Part shown: positions 46,713-57,639 of the stretch, in pieces
How positions within the stretch are numbered: the stretch's first letter is position 1
Layout: every line of letters begins with the position of its first letter
Assembly (NCBI RefSeq): GCF_015627175.1
Contig: NZ_VTDQ01000001.1
Location: 107,505 to 171,504 of the forward strand
DNA from: Acinetobacter pollinis
GTDB taxonomy: Bacteria > Pseudomonadota > Gammaproteobacteria > Pseudomonadales > Moraxellaceae
Length of the DNA: 64,000 nt
Direction: 5' to 3'
Position numbers and translations under genes: made by a program
The notes under the pieces: model-generated
Database searches by the model: none
Told to the model about the DNA's origin: nothing
The model's input: the letters and a program-made list of their open reading frames with translations, nothing else

Positions 46713-47621
46713 TCATATTTCGCTCATTTTTTCACAATCTTCTGCAATATAAACCAATGCACCTTCTTCTATCGCATTAAATAAATGAATCAGATCTGCA
46801 TTATGCATACGGATACAACCATGAGATAAAGGAATTCCCATCGGATTTATGTCTGGTGTACCATGTATATAAATATAACGTTGGTATGTATCTACCCCTT
46901 CACCTAAGTTTTTGCCTAACTCTAACCCTTTAAGCCATAAAATTCGCGTTAATATCCAGTCTCTTTCAGGATATTGGTCAGCATATACTGAAGAATAAAT
47001 TTCACCTGTCGGTTGGCGACCAACAAAAACCGTATTTTGAGGTGTATTCTTTCCTATTTTTTGCTCAATCGTGTGCCAGCCTCTGGGTGTTTTTCCTGAA
47101 TTTTCTTGTTCCCCTGCTCCATTTAAAGCTGTAGAAATTTTGAATTTTAGTTTGAGCTTTGGCAGAACTAATGTTTGTTTTGCAATATCAACCAAGACAT
47201 CTACATCTTTAATGTCAAATTTTTCCTGCTTAATCATATTATCCTTTATATCTTTTGGTTCAGGTCTGAGACATAGCCAAATCGCGACAATTAACATTGT
47301 TGTGTCGGTAAAAATTTTTACCCATATTGGTGCCGATGTGAATATCATTAAGATGCCACTACCTAACATCATCAAACAAGCAATCCACTTTACCTTACGT
47401 GTAACACTACCATTTTTACGCCAATTTCTGAGTGACTCACCATATTTGGGATGATTTAGTAACCATTCATCGACTTGAGGCCATCCTTTAGATGCAGCCC
47501 ACGCAGCTAAAATGAGAAATACTGTCGTAGGCATCCCAGGTAAGATTGCACCAATTCCACCAAGCACAATAAATAATATTACCAATATTCGCCAAAATAG
47601 TGTTTTCATCACACGATTCAT
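46713..47621 (-). CDS. YbaN (DUF454) - YkuD L,D-transpeptidase fusion
   Basis: A 302-residue fusion. Residues ~1-120 are a YbaN/DUF454 membrane domain with four helices (about 8-24, 31-44, 78-94, 99-117; LGGIGAILPGMPTTVFLILA is the hallmark). Residues ~140-295 are a YkuD domain with YIHGTP and the catalytic SHGCIRM (Cys269). The loop between helices 2 and 3 is strongly basic, which puts it, the N-terminus and the YkuD domain in the cytoplasm. YkuD enzymes exchange or trim peptidoglycan peptides. A cytoplasmic one would act on recycled muropeptides, as reported for Acinetobacter ElsL. Confidence 0.85.
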   Translation of the reverse strand: MNRVMKTLFWRILVILFIVLGGIGAILPGMPTTVFLILAAWAASKGWPQVDEWLLNHPKYGESLRNWRKNGSVTRKVKWIACLMMLGSGILMIFTSAPIWVKIFTDTTMLIVAIWLCLRPEPKDIKDNMIKQEKFDIKDVDVLVDIAKQTLVLPKLKLKFKISTALNGAGEQENSGKTPRGWHTIEQKIGKNTPQNTVFVGRQPTGEIYSSVYADQYPERDWILTRILWLKGLELGKNLGEGVDTYQRYIYIHGTPDINPMGIPLSHGCIRMHNADLIHLFNAIEEGALVYIAEDCEKMSEI

Positions 47622-47655
47622 TCCTTATATCTTCCATAATTTAGTTTTTTAAATC

Positions 47656-48534
47656 ATGCTTACAGCTACCCCAAATTATTTTATGCCGAATTATAAGATG
47701 AAACATCAATATTTTTTCGAACCTTGGTTGTCATACTCTCATCCTATAGTTCGACAACTTGCCTTTTGTATTGCAAGCCCAAATATTATACAAGCGATAC
47801 CTAACGATCTCACCATTCATCATGCCTTTTCATTTCACACGAATGAAGATTGGTATGAATATTATGATCAATATAAAACACGCTTAAATGAACTTGACCA
47901 AAACCCAACCCCTTTACTTGATTTTTTATCTCAGCTTAAAAGCACGCGACTTGGTTTAAGATTTGAAATGTTCTTATGGTTTTGGCTATTAGATGAAGAC
48001 TATCATCACTTTAAAGTTTTGGGGCATAGCGTACAACAAATCTTAGGATCTAAAACACTAGGTGAATTAGACTTTGTAGTCTTAAATAAAAAAAACGACC
48101 GCATTGAACACTGGGAAGTGGCTCTAAAATACTATTTGGCCGAGAAAAATATGCAATTTAATGACTGGTTTGGGTTAAATAGAGATGATAAATTAGAAAA
48201 AAAACTTTCTCATGCAACCTGTAGGCAATTTCAATTTGATCATGCTCTTGGTTATTCAATCGATCAAAAAATTGCTGTGTTTAAAGGACAACTTTATATT
48301 TCTCTAAAGGAGCAAAATAATTTACCCCACTGGATTAATCCTGAGAGACGGCTTGGCTACTGGGGAAACACTATTTTACCAAATTTTTATCGATTAAGCC
48401 GTCAGGAATGGATAACCCCAAACTTAAAGCCCACGTCACCTATAGCTCAATGGTGGATTAATGGGCTATATCATCATGTAAATGATGAATTATTTTATAT
48501 GTATCGCGCCGCATCACCACTTTATATTTATTAA
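47656..48534 (+). CDS. DUF1853 family protein
   Basis: A 292-residue soluble protein matching the DUF1853 pattern: RLGLRFEMFLWFWLL, then LGHSVQQI, KTLGELDFVVLN, and HWEVALKYYL followed by WFGLNRDDKLEKKLSHA. The ELD...E.K-like spacing of acidic and lysine residues (GELDF, HWEVALK) is nuclease-like, but activity has not been shown as far as I know. It is divergent from the YbaN-YkuD gene across about 34 bases. Confidence 0.82.
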   Translation: MLTATPNYFMPNYKMKHQYFFEPWLSYSHPIVRQLAFCIASPNIIQAIPNDLTIHHAFSFHTNEDWYEYYDQYKTRLNELDQNPTPLLDFLSQLKSTRLGLRFEMFLWFWLLDEDYHHFKVLGHSVQQILGSKTLGELDFVVLNKKNDRIEHWEVALKYYLAEKNMQFNDWFGLNRDDKLEKKLSHATCRQFQFDHALGYSIDQKIAVFKGQLYISLKEQNNLPHWINPERRLGYWGNTILPNFYRLSRQEWITPNLKPTSPIAQWWINGLYHHVNDELFYMYRAASPLYIY

Positions 48535-48651
48535 AATAAAATAACAATTTGATTACAATCCAACCATAAAATTTAATACTTCTTTTATTTTAATTTGGTT
48601 ATTCTAAAGTCAGAAATTAACTACAATAAATGACATACCTAGGAGAAAATC

Positions 48652-48798
48652 ATGAAAAAAGTTATTTTTGCTTCAATTGCAATTGCTGCTGTTACTTTAA
48701 CTGGCTGTAATACATTCCGTGGGGTTGGACAAGATGTATCTAGCGCTGGGCATGCAGTATCAAGTACAGCAACAAAAGCACAGTCTCAAATGAAATAA
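48652..48798 (+). CDS. Entericidin A/B-like small lipoprotein
   Basis: A 48-residue gene with AGGAGAAA upstream. The product has a lipoprotein signal with lipobox LTGC (Cys19), and a mature part CNTFRGVGQDVSSAGHAVSS that closely parallels E. coli EcnA/EcnB (CNTxRGxGxD). Entericidins are tiny outer-membrane or inner-membrane lipoproteins described as a toxin/antidote pair. Only one copy is here, so a bacteriolytic pair is not shown. It has its own terminator. Confidence 0.88.
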   Translation: MKKVIFASIAIAAVTLTGCNTFRGVGQDVSSAGHAVSSTATKAQSQMK

Positions 48799-48811
48799 TT
48801 CAGTAAGCATA

Positions 48812-48846
48812 TAAAGCCCTACTCTTTTGAGTGGGGCTTTTTTTAT
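48812..48846 (+). terminator. Terminator after the entericidin-like gene
   Basis: AGCCCTACTC-TTTT-GAGTGGGGCT (one T-G pair) followed by a T-run. Confidence 0.88.
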
Positions 48847-48911
48847 TTTTGATTATTTTAAATTCTGCTTTATGATAATGGGTTAACTTTCAATGATGTT
48901 AAAATTTATTT

Positions 48912-50045
48912 ATGCAGTCTTCAGAAACACTCGATCTTAGCTTAGAACTTTTACAACAACCCTCTGTTACACCAAACGATCATACATGCCAAGATATTAT
49001 TGCAGCACGTCTTTCAAAGATTGGCTTCAATATTGAGTCAATGCGGTTTGAAGATGTAGATAACTTATGGGCACGTAAAGGTACTACTGAACCCGTTTTC
49101 TGTTTTGCCGGCCATACCGATGTCGTTCCAACAGGTAGCCTAGAAGCATGGGACTCTGCCCCTTTCGCACCTGAAATTCGTGATGGAAAACTTTATGGTC
49201 GAGGTAGTGCAGATATGAAGACTGCCCTAGCTGCAATGGTCGTCGCGACAGAGCGTTTCATAGAAAAGCATCCTCAACATAAAGGTTCTATAGCGTACCT
49301 CATTACATCTGATGAAGAGGGGCCTGCAAAAAATGGAACAGTGAAGGTTATTGAAACGTTAGAAAATCGTCAGGAAAAAATTAAATGGTGTCTTGTTGGT
49401 GAGCCGTCAAGTACAAATACACTTGGTGATATTGTAAAAAATGGTCGTAGAGGTTCGCTCAACGCTAAAATTATTGTTCAGGGTAAACAAGGTCATGTTG
49501 CTTACCCACACCTCGCGAAAAATCCGATTCATCTTGCAACAGCAGCCATTGATGAATTATGTAAGACAGTTTGGGATGAAGGTAATGAATACTTTCCTGC
49601 AACTTCATTTCAAATTTCTAATATACATGCGGGCACAGGTGCAACGAATGTTATTCCCGATACATTAGAAATTACATGTAATTTTAGATTCTCTACGGAA
49701 GTCACTGCTGAAGAATTAAAAGCACGTGTGACTGCTATTTTAGATAAAAATGATTTAGATTATGATATTACATGGAACCTTTCTGGACTTCCATTTATTA
49801 CGCCTGTTGGCGATCTTGTTAAAGCTACACAGCAAGCCATTGAAAAAACGACTAGCTCATGCACACAACTTTCTACCAGTGGTGGTACATCTGATGGCCG
49901 ATTTATTGCCCCTACAGGCGCTCAAGTGATTGAACTTGGCGTATTGAATGCAACAATTCATCAGGTGAATGAACACGTGAATGTAGCTGATTTAGAGCCT
50001 CTTGCTCAAATTTATGAGGAAATCTTGGTCAATTTACTTGCATAA
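48912..50045 (+). CDS. dapE: Succinyl-diaminopimelate desuccinylase
   Basis: Zinc peptidase-family enzyme of lysine and diaminopimelate synthesis. The 377 residues contain [12 protein letters not shown] (metal His and Asp), [15 protein letters not shown], the catalytic Glu pair [19 protein letters not shown], and [16 protein letters not shown], with the final metal His in [11 protein letters not shown]. Between the entericidin terminator and a bidirectional terminator, so it is monocistronic. Confidence 0.97.
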   Translation: MQSSETLDLSLELLQQPSVTPNDHTCQDIIAARLSKIGFNIESMRFEDVDNLWARKGTTEPVFCFAGHTDVVPTGSLEAWDSAPFAPEIRDGKLYGRGSADMKTALAAMVVATERFIEKHPQHKGSIAYLITSDEEGPAKNGTVKVIETLENRQEKIKWCLVGEPSSTNTLGDIVKNGRRGSLNAKIIVQGKQGHVAYPHLAKNPIHLATAAIDELCKTVWDEGNEYFPATSFQISNIHAGTGATNVIPDTLEITCNFRFSTEVTAEELKARVTAILDKNDLDYDITWNLSGLPFITPVGDLVKATQQAIEKTTSSCTQLSTSGGTSDGRFIAPTGAQVIELGVLNATIHQVNEHVNVADLEPLAQIYEEILVNLLA

Positions 50046-50071
50046 AAAAAGGGCTTTAAGCCCTTTTTTTA
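50043..50071. terminator. Bidirectional terminator, dapE / chp cluster
   Basis: GGGCTTTAAGCCC between A-run and T-run. It lies between the convergent dapE and CheW-like genes and covers the CheW-like stop. Confidence 0.85.
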
Positions 50072-50530
50072 TTTGATGATACTTTCGTAAATTGGGTCTA
50101 ATTTAGGAATTTGGCACATCTCATTTCGAATGCTTACATACTGAAATACTTCAGCCTTAGCTTCTACATTCTCATCAATATCGACAACTTCCGAAATACG
50201 TAACCGCAGTGGTTCAGGCATTTCATTGCATAAAATCACAAATCGACGACTTGGCATCTCACCTTCTACAATTAATGCAGTACCTTCATCCAAATCAGGT
50301 TGATGTATTGCATACACTGGAAGTTCTAGATCATGCCAATTAATCGTTTTTACACCTGTACGGTGACTCTGTACAGATAAAATAAGGTTCTGAGGCAGTA
50401 TCATTGGTGGTTGTTGATGACATTCAATCTTAAAAATATCAACAAAACCTGTTGAAACTGCAATCAGATCACTTAACCCTTGTGCAGATGCAATATTTAA
50501 ATCAGTTTGCACCATCGATTTATTCACCAT
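50069..50530 (-). CDS. CheW-like protein of the Pil-Chp cluster
   Basis: A protein of about 153 residues that overlaps the end of chpA and so belongs to the same operon. The LILPQNLILSVQSHRTG..INWHDLELPVYAIH pattern suggests a CheW fold like Pseudomonas ChpC, and RFVILCNEMPEPLRLRISEV would be its second subdomain. Identity is not strong enough for a firm name. Possible starts are ATG 50530, ATG 50518 and GTG 50539. A GGTGA site fits the first two. Confidence 0.65.
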   Translation of the reverse strand: MVNKSMVQTDLNIASAQGLSDLIAVSTGFVDIFKIECHQQPPMILPQNLILSVQSHRTGVKTINWHDLELPVYAIHQPDLDEGTALIVEGEMPSRRFVILCNEMPEPLRLRISEVVDIDENVEAKAEVFQYVSIRNEMCQIPKLDPIYESIIK

Positions 50531-53500
50531 CTTGCTCACCTTTAGATGCCTTTAACGCATTTTCAATTTGCTCAAGTAAAGTATCTTCTTGGAATGGTTT
50601 ACCCATATAATCATTTACACCAAGACTTAAGGCACGCTCGCGATGCTTTTCACCTGTTCTTGATGTAATCATAATGATTGGAAGATGATGATGAATCTCA
50701 TGGTGACGTACTTGGTTCGCAACTTCGAAACCATCCATTCGAGGCATCTCAATATCCAATAACATAACATCTGGACGTATTGTTTCTAACTTTTCAATGG
50801 CATCGACACCATCTTTTGCAGTCACAATCTCATAACCATTACGCTCAAGGAGTCTTGATGTCACTTTACGTACTGTCACAGAGTCATCGACAATCATCAC
50901 TAGATGTCTAACATCTGCTTTTTGACGTTGATGATCAAGCTCACTTGCCAAGTCGACACTACGTTGACTGTTTTGCGCAACTCGGGCAATGTTTTGTCCA
51001 TCTAAGATGAGACACACTTTACCATCACCAAGAATTGTTGCTCCACTGAGTACTTCAATATCTTTCAATTGATTATCAAGTGGTTTCACCACAATCTCTA
51101 CACGCGACCCAACCAACTGATCCACAAGCAATGCAATTGTTTGGTTGTTATAACCTTTTAGTAAAATAACAGGTAAAGATTCATTTGTATTAAAAGTAGG
51201 TTGCTTTGCATAACCCAAGAATTCTGAAATATAACGTAAGCGATATTGCTTACCTTCAATTTCACAATATTCTGAGGAGCTTGCAAAATACTCTTCTACA
51301 ACTGTTGGTTGTAAGCGTACAATACGCTCAATTTGAGACAACGGTAATGCAAACTGCTGATTCACTGCCTTAATCATAAGGGCATCAGTCACTGCAACAA
51401 TTGTTGGAATTTGAATTGTAAACTTTGTCCCTTTATTTGGCACAGAGTTCACTGAAATAATTCCACCAAGTGCACGGATATGACTTCTTACAACATCAAG
51501 CCCTACACCACGACCAGATAATTGCGTCACTTCACTCGCTGTTGAGAATCCTGAGTGGAAAATATACTGTAAGATATCTTCATCAGACAGATGATCATTA
51601 CTCGAAATTAACCCTTTTGACTCTGCTTTACGACGAACCTTCGCAACATTAATTCCTCGACCATCATCTTCGATATCAATAATAATATCTGTACCTTGAC
51701 GATTTAGAGAAATTTTCAGTTTACCTGCTTTAGGTTTATCTGCTTTAAGTCTTTCACGCGAATCCTCAATACCATGGTCGATGGCATTACGAATCATATG
51801 TTCTAAAGGTGCGACAAGCTTGTCTAAGATACTTCTATCGACTTCTAGACGTGAATTATTCACTTCAAAATCTACTGCACGATTTACAGTACCCGAGGTT
51901 TGCCTTACGAGTCGTTGTAATCGAGATTCAATTAATGAAAAGCTCACAAGCCTTACACTAGTCAAATGATCATAGATATCTGTTTGAATACGCGCTTGCT
52001 CTAATAAAAGAGATTCAGAGTCGCGAATTTTCTCCGCAAGTGTCGCTTTAAAATCAAGTAAATCCGATGCAGACTCGGCAAGTGACTTAGACAATTGGTT
52101 TAAAGACGAATATTGGTCCATTTCTAATGGGTCAAAGTCTTCATACTGCCCATCATCGACGGTATGTTTTGCTAAGATTTGCGTTTCAAGCTCACCTTCC
52201 ATTCGACGCAACTGGTCAGATAGACGCTTAACTGCAAGCTCCATCTCAGACAATGTTGCGCTGAATTGGTTCATTCCCATCTCTACACGAGATCGGTTAA
52301 TTGAACTTTCTGCAGTCAGGTTAGAGACTTTATCAACGAGATTAGATGATATTCGAATCATCTCAGATGTCTGAGAAGCCTCACTATCATTTTCCCATTC
52401 ACCCATCATCGATGGTGGTTCAGCACCATCTCCTGTAACATACTGAGGGCCACCAGCAATTGCATTTACATCAATACTTTCATCAGAAAGTTGCATTTTC
52501 TGTAATGCTTTATTAGTTTCAGCTAAATCGACTTTACTCGCATCTTCACCATCTAAAATACGACGTATTTTATTAAAGATACTAAAGATTAGACTATCGT
52601 GAACATCTGTACTGACTTGATAAACTGCAAATTTTTCAAATGCATCAACCAGTAGGTTTGCAAACTCAAAGACAATCCCTTTTTCAATCGCTTTTGCATC
52701 ATCAAAGAGTACGTGTGCTGTACGCTGAACAGAAAGTAGTAAGCTACGATTTCGACGATCATCCGTCCATGCTGTAAATGCTTTAACCAAATTGCTTAAC
52801 TGGCCAGATGCATGATCTCTAAATTCAGGTGTAATTGCCGCAAAATTCGAAACTTCACTTTCTGTAACAGATGGCTGTGTATTGACTGGCTCTACTTTAG
52901 TAAGATTCGTCTGATCGAATGACGTATCATACTGATAAACACCACCTTTTAGATGATCCAATATACTGAGTGTATGTTCATTCGAATAGTCGATACCAGA
53001 ATGACGGATCGTGTCAATGCGGTCTGCCAATTGATCTTGAATAAGTCGAACAATATCTATGAGTGATTGACTTGGATCTATTTTTTGATAAATCAAAGAC
53101 TCATAAATTGTTTCTAAATGGTGGGCAATTAAACCAAAATTCTCAGCCTGAATCATATTTGCACTCCCTTTAAGGGTATGTAAATATCTCATCAGATTCT
53201 TAAGTGCATCAGTGTCGCTAAAGTTATCTTGGAATGCAGATAAATCGATATCTATCTGTCCCATAATCTCTTCAGCTTCATCGAGGAAAATTTCAATGAG
53301 TTCGGCATCATCTAAGATATTAGACGTATAATTCGAAACTGTTTGTTTATCCAAGCTCAACTTTTGAATAATTTGTTGAATCGAATTCTCTGATGTCTGT
53401 TTCGCTTTTTGGGTAATATTTGTGTCACTCAATTCCTTCTCTTCAAAATATTCAGATTCAGAGAATAAGTGACTGATTTGACCAATAGCTTCACTAAGAT

Positions 53501-54872
53501 CATCTTTATGACTTAGTAATATCTGATTAATTTGCCCCGAAGCAATGTAATCAAAATAAACAATTAGATTATCATGTGATTCATTCAGAAGTGGTGCTGC
53601 TTTCTTCAGAAGATCATAATCTGTAAATGCAATTGTAAGTAAAAGAATATAACCTTCTCTTAATTTAGAAATATAATCTTCTAAATCAAATAAATGTTTT
53701 TCTTTTGCCCAATCTACCAAGTTTTCACTTTGGTCAATTAATGTTGTTAGATAATCTTCAGCAGCGTCCCAAACAAGTGTAGGAAACTCTTCGCTAATAT
53801 CTAGTAAATCATCAACACCTAGCTCGACAATTTCATTAATAAGTGGTTTATCTGTATCCACCACTTTAATGTATTGCGAATAATTGTCCCATACACTTTG
53901 GAATTTTTCTGTCGCTTCGTCTCTCAAAGACGCATTACCCTCTTTGAGACCCTGTAAATAGTGAGATAAAAATTCTGCAAACTGTGGTAAAAGATCTAAA
54001 CTTAAATGTAGCTCATTTCTTTCTTGTAGTTCACTATTTAGTGACAATTCAACATTTGCACTTGCAACACAAATCGGCTCTATATGAGCCATACCTGAAC
54101 TGCCTTTTAGCGTATGTATGCTACGAACAAGTGAAGCTGTTTGTTTAGATGTAGGTTGAGCTTCATCTAAATACTGACGAATCGTATCTAAGTGCTCATA
54201 AGCCTCATCAAAGTAAATTGCCAGCGTTTCCTGAGAAATAACTACCCCATTAATTACAGGTGCTGATGTATCAATTTCTTCGGTTTCTGGTAATGCTTCA
54301 TCAACACGATCTAGCTCTTTTTCATTTATAGATGGAGCTACTTGGGTTGATTCTGGCTCTTCTTGTGGAATTTCTTCCTCAACAGCTTGGCCATGGAGTA
54401 GCATTGCTTTTAGTGATGGATCAACTTCTTGCTGATCTTTCAATGCTTTACCAAGATATACGAAAGGTCGAATATCTGTATCTAATGCTTCATGACGCTC
54501 AATAAAAGGATAGACCTCCGAGCTATAGAACTCGAATGCCTTTAAGCAATACAGTTGAATATCCGATGTAATTTTATCGTTATCATGAAGAATACTATTT
54601 AATAGATCTTCAACACACCAAGCAAGCTCACCTGCTTGATTTGCACCCACCATTCGCCCAGAACCTTTCAATGTATGGAAATGGCGGCGTATTGTCTTTA
54701 CACACTCAATATCATGTAGATTTTCCTGCCAAACTACAAACAGGTCTTTAAGCTCTACAATGATTTCTGCAGCTTCTTCGATAAAAATATCGATAATTTC
54801 TGCATCTTGATCTAAATAGCTATCTTCCGGCAAAGGAACGTCTGCTATTAGCTTTTGCACTAATTCATTCAT
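50520..54872 (-). CDS. chpA: Pil-Chp hybrid histidine kinase ChpA
   Basis: The central kinase of the chemosensory system that controls type IV pili. In 1450 residues it shows three HPt domains with phospho-His at 66, 253 and 565 (all HTLKGS). A dimerisation and CheA-type ATPase region follows (AIDHGIEDSRERL, DIEDDGRGI, GRGVGLDVVRSHI). Then come a CheW-like domain and a C-terminal receiver with Asp in VMLLDIEMPRMDGFE. Pseudomonas ChpA has more HPt-like domains, so this is a shorter version. Starts 115 bases after pilJ. Confidence 0.93.
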   Translation of the reverse strand: MNELVQKLIADVPLPEDSYLDQDAEIIDIFIEEAAEIIVELKDLFVVWQENLHDIECVKTIRRHFHTLKGSGRMVGANQAGELAWCVEDLLNSILHDNDKITSDIQLYCLKAFEFYSSEVYPFIERHEALDTDIRPFVYLGKALKDQQEVDPSLKAMLLHGQAVEEEIPQEEPESTQVAPSINEKELDRVDEALPETEEIDTSAPVINGVVISQETLAIYFDEAYEHLDTIRQYLDEAQPTSKQTASLVRSIHTLKGSSGMAHIEPICVASANVELSLNSELQERNELHLSLDLLPQFAEFLSHYLQGLKEGNASLRDEATEKFQSVWDNYSQYIKVVDTDKPLINEIVELGVDDLLDISEEFPTLVWDAAEDYLTTLIDQSENLVDWAKEKHLFDLEDYISKLREGYILLLTIAFTDYDLLKKAAPLLNESHDNLIVYFDYIASGQINQILLSHKDDLSEAIGQISHLFSESEYFEEKELSDTNITQKAKQTSENSIQQIIQKLSLDKQTVSNYTSNILDDAELIEIFLDEAEEIMGQIDIDLSAFQDNFSDTDALKNLMRYLHTLKGSANMIQAENFGLIAHHLETIYESLIYQKIDPSQSLIDIVRLIQDQLADRIDTIRHSGIDYSNEHTLSILDHLKGGVYQYDTSFDQTNLTKVEPVNTQPSVTESEVSNFAAITPEFRDHASGQLSNLVKAFTAWTDDRRNRSLLLSVQRTAHVLFDDAKAIEKGIVFEFANLLVDAFEKFAVYQVSTDVHDSLIFSIFNKIRRILDGEDASKVDLAETNKALQKMQLSDESIDVNAIAGGPQYVTGDGAEPPSMMGEWENDSEASQTSEMIRISSNLVDKVSNLTAESSINRSRVEMGMNQFSATLSEMELAVKRLSDQLRRMEGELETQILAKHTVDDGQYEDFDPLEMDQYSSLNQLSKSLAESASDLLDFKATLAEKIRDSESLLLEQARIQTDIYDHLTSVRLVSFSLIESRLQRLVRQTSGTVNRAVDFEVNNSRLEVDRSILDKLVAPLEHMIRNAIDHGIEDSRERLKADKPKAGKLKISLNRQGTDIIIDIEDDGRGINVAKVRRKAESKGLISSNDHLSDEDILQYIFHSGFSTASEVTQLSGRGVGLDVVRSHIRALGGIISVNSVPNKGTKFTIQIPTIVAVTDALMIKAVNQQFALPLSQIERIVRLQPTVVEEYFASSSEYCEIEGKQYRLRYISEFLGYAKQPTFNTNESLPVILLKGYNNQTIALLVDQLVGSRVEIVVKPLDNQLKDIEVLSGATILGDGKVCLILDGQNIARVAQNSQRSVDLASELDHQRQKADVRHLVMIVDDSVTVRKVTSRLLERNGYEIVTAKDGVDAIEKLETIRPDVMLLDIEMPRMDGFEVANQVRHHEIHHHLPIIMITSRTGEKHRERALSLGVNDYMGKPFQEDTLLEQIENALKASKGEQDGE

Positions 54873-54987
54873 CGCTTGCTCAAACTTTATCTGTTTAGCC
54901 TGAGTAATTACAGTTGACCTATAGGCTTATAGGTCAACGTAATGGCTAAAATATCTAAGATAATTAGAGAATATAAGAGGGCTACAT

Positions 54988-57036
54988 TTATTCTGGTAGC
55001 TTAAAGTCAGATACAGACTCTCTTAATGACTCCGCCATGTTTGCAAGCTCAGAAACAGATTGTGCTGTATCGAAGGTCGCAGAAGTTGTTTGAGCGGTAA
55101 TTTCTTGTACAACATTCATCGTATCTGCAATTTGACTTGCTGAAGATGACTGTAACTGTGCTGCGCTAGAAATGTTACCAATCAATTGCGCAAGCGAGGT
55201 AGATACCGTTTGAATCTCATCAAGTGCGAGACCCGCATCCTTCGCTAAGTTTGCACCACGTACAACCTCAGATGTTGTTTGTTCCATTGAAATTACGGCT
55301 TCGTTTGTATCGGCCTGAATCGTACGTACTAATCCATCAATCTGTTTTGTTGCAGATGCAGAGCGTTCAGCTAGACGCTGTACTTCATCGGCTACAACCG
55401 CGAAGCCTCGACCTGCTTCACCCGCCATGGATGCCTGAATGGCTGCATTTAATGCCAAGATGTTTGTTTGGTCTGCAATATCATTAATTAACGATACGAT
55501 GTTACCAATTTCTTGCGAAGATTCACCAAGACGCTTAATACGCTTAGATGTTTCTTGGATCTGTTCACGAATATTATCCATACCATGCATAGAACGGTTT
55601 ACGACATCTGCACCATTCGATGCAATTTCAACCGAACGTTTCGCAACTTCTGTAGACTCATTCGCGTTGTTTGATACTTCACCAATAGACAATACAATTG
55701 CGTTAATTGCCTTAGATGCACCAGAAATTTCATCTGATTGTTGTTGCGATGCTTGTGTCAAACTGCTTGTTACTTGTTGCGTATTTTGTGTATAGACAGA
55801 AACTTCTTGTGATGTTTGATAAATACGCGATACCAAGTCACGTAATTGGTCAATTGCGAAGTTAATCGAATCGGCAATTGCCCCCGTAAAGTCTTCAGAT
55901 ACTGTTGCGTAACTACGTAAGTCACCATCGGCCAAGTCGGCAATTTCATCAAGTAATCGTAAAATTGCTTCTTGGTTACGATCATACTCTTCTTTTAATT
56001 CTTGAATACGCTCTTTATCGGCTTCGGCACGTAAACCAAATAACTTATAAAGCGCATACATGAATGTTACGAATCCAACTAAAAGTAAAATACGAGGTAA
56101 GTAAACACTAAAGAACGAGGAAACTGAAATTTCATCAAGATTTTTTAACAGTATATCTGATTCTTGAATAATGAATGCAGATGCTTTTTGTACAGCAGTT
56201 ACTTTATTCGAGTTATTAAATACAATTGCAGCATCTGTTTTTACAACTTCATCGTACTGCTTTTTCATATCAATGAGTTTGTTTCGAAGATCTGCATCTG
56301 CAACTTTTTCAACACCAAGATCTAAGTCACCTTCAATCTGTGCATTCAAATAAGTACCAAATGTTTCTGTGGTATCTTTAAACTCGTTTGCTGCATCTGT
56401 ATTTTCAGCTTTCGTTACACTTGTAATATCATGCATCGATCTAAGCATACGCTCTGCTAGAATCACTTGATCTTTCGCATTTGCAATTTGCCCAGTAGGT
56501 AAACGACGTTTAATCATCTCATCAACGATCAAGTTATACTGAGATTGTATCCCAGGAATAATTTGGTCCATCTTAATCGTTGTTGCTCTTAAGTCGCTCA
56601 AAATTGTTTTGTTGCTTGTTACAACATCAATTTTTTCGGAGATTTCAGCCCATTCCTTGTCAATCTTACCAATATCACCTTTAACCTCAAAAGAACCTTC
56701 AACAACCTTTAAGTTTTCTTTAAAAAGATCTCTACTTTCTTTCAGTTTAGTAAACGATTCATCAGAGCCCGTTGTCGATGTCGCATCGACAACTTGACGA
56801 GAAGCAACCTGTGATAAAAGTTTTAAGTTAGATAAACTTTGAGTCACCCCATTATGCTTTGAAGTACTATAGAAAATAGCAAACAAAATAAAGAATGTAA
56901 AAATAATACCAAAAAACGCAAGTAGAATTAGCGGTCTTACAGCTTTCTTTTTACCAAAACCACTACCCACTTCATTTAAATAGGCATCTAGTTTCCTAAA
57001 AATGCCGTTACTACTTCCCGTATCTTTAAAGCCCAT
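54988..57036 (-). CDS. pilJ: Pil-Chp methyl-accepting protein PilJ
   Basis: Sensor of the Pil-Chp system. The start at 57036 ([10 protein letters not shown]...) has a GGGGGAG site just upstream and gives 682 residues. The in-frame ATG at 57060 is less likely. There are two membrane helices (about 42-60 and 300-322) around a PilJ-type periplasmic region. The cytoplasmic part has the MCP tip [20 protein letters not shown] and [20 protein letters not shown]. No methyltransferase or methylesterase gene is in the cluster. Confidence 0.94.
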   Translation of the reverse strand: MGFKDTGSSNGIFRKLDAYLNEVGSGFGKKKAVRPLILLAFFGIIFTFFILFAIFYSTSKHNGVTQSLSNLKLLSQVASRQVVDATSTTGSDESFTKLKESRDLFKENLKVVEGSFEVKGDIGKIDKEWAEISEKIDVVTSNKTILSDLRATTIKMDQIIPGIQSQYNLIVDEMIKRRLPTGQIANAKDQVILAERMLRSMHDITSVTKAENTDAANEFKDTTETFGTYLNAQIEGDLDLGVEKVADADLRNKLIDMKKQYDEVVKTDAAIVFNNSNKVTAVQKASAFIIQESDILLKNLDEISVSSFFSVYLPRILLLVGFVTFMYALYKLFGLRAEADKERIQELKEEYDRNQEAILRLLDEIADLADGDLRSYATVSEDFTGAIADSINFAIDQLRDLVSRIYQTSQEVSVYTQNTQQVTSSLTQASQQQSDEISGASKAINAIVLSIGEVSNNANESTEVAKRSVEIASNGADVVNRSMHGMDNIREQIQETSKRIKRLGESSQEIGNIVSLINDIADQTNILALNAAIQASMAGEAGRGFAVVADEVQRLAERSASATKQIDGLVRTIQADTNEAVISMEQTTSEVVRGANLAKDAGLALDEIQTVSTSLAQLIGNISSAAQLQSSSASQIADTMNVVQEITAQTTSATFDTAQSVSELANMAESLRESVSDFKLPE

Positions 57037-57089
57037 GTGGCTTCTCCCCCTAAAAATCAACAGTATGTAACAAGATAATCTATAAACAA

Positions 57090-57617
57090 TTAGCTTAATG
57101 CAGTCGTAATTTGTCTAAAGTCTTTAATTAATTTGCTAAATAAAAAGACATTCCAGGTTTTTTGATCATAGTCAAAATACCCAGAACAATATTTTTCTAC
57201 ACTTGTATTTAGCTTAGAATTACGCGAAAAAAAACTTTGTTTATTAAAATGCTGAAGTCCCGTTACTTCATCGACCATCAGACCAATATAATGATCGTGA
57301 TGTTGCAAACATAAGATTTTTTGCTGTCGCGTTCTTTTTGTTGGCTTATTCAATAAATATTCCGTGAGATCAACGACAGTTAATAGCTGTCCACGTATAT
57401 TTGATAAACCTTTTAACCAAGACTCTCCTTTAGGGACAGGTGTCAGACTAGGACAGTACATGACCTCGGCCACCTCACCTAAAGGCACAACAAAAGATTG
57501 CTCTTGTAATTCAAAAGCAATCCCAGACCATCTATTTACACTATCAGCAATTGCTTGCTGATGTTTATCGCCTTGTCTTGCAAGGCGTAGTAACTCAAGA
57601 AAGCCATTTGCCGCCAT
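57090..57617 (-). CDS. pilI: CheW-like adaptor PilI
   Basis: A 175-residue CheW-domain protein that couples PilJ to ChpA. The [40 protein letters not shown] and [19 protein letters not shown] stretches are typical of PilI. It lies between pilH and pilJ with short gaps. Confidence 0.94.
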   Translation of the reverse strand: MAANGFLELLRLARQGDKHQQAIADSVNRWSGIAFELQEQSFVVPLGEVAEVMYCPSLTPVPKGESWLKGLSNIRGQLLTVVDLTEYLLNKPTKRTRQQKILCLQHHDHYIGLMVDEVTGLQHFNKQSFFSRNSKLNTSVEKYCSGYFDYDQKTWNVFLFSKLIKDFRQITTALS

Positions 57618-57639
57618 AATTGGACCTAACTAAATTCTT

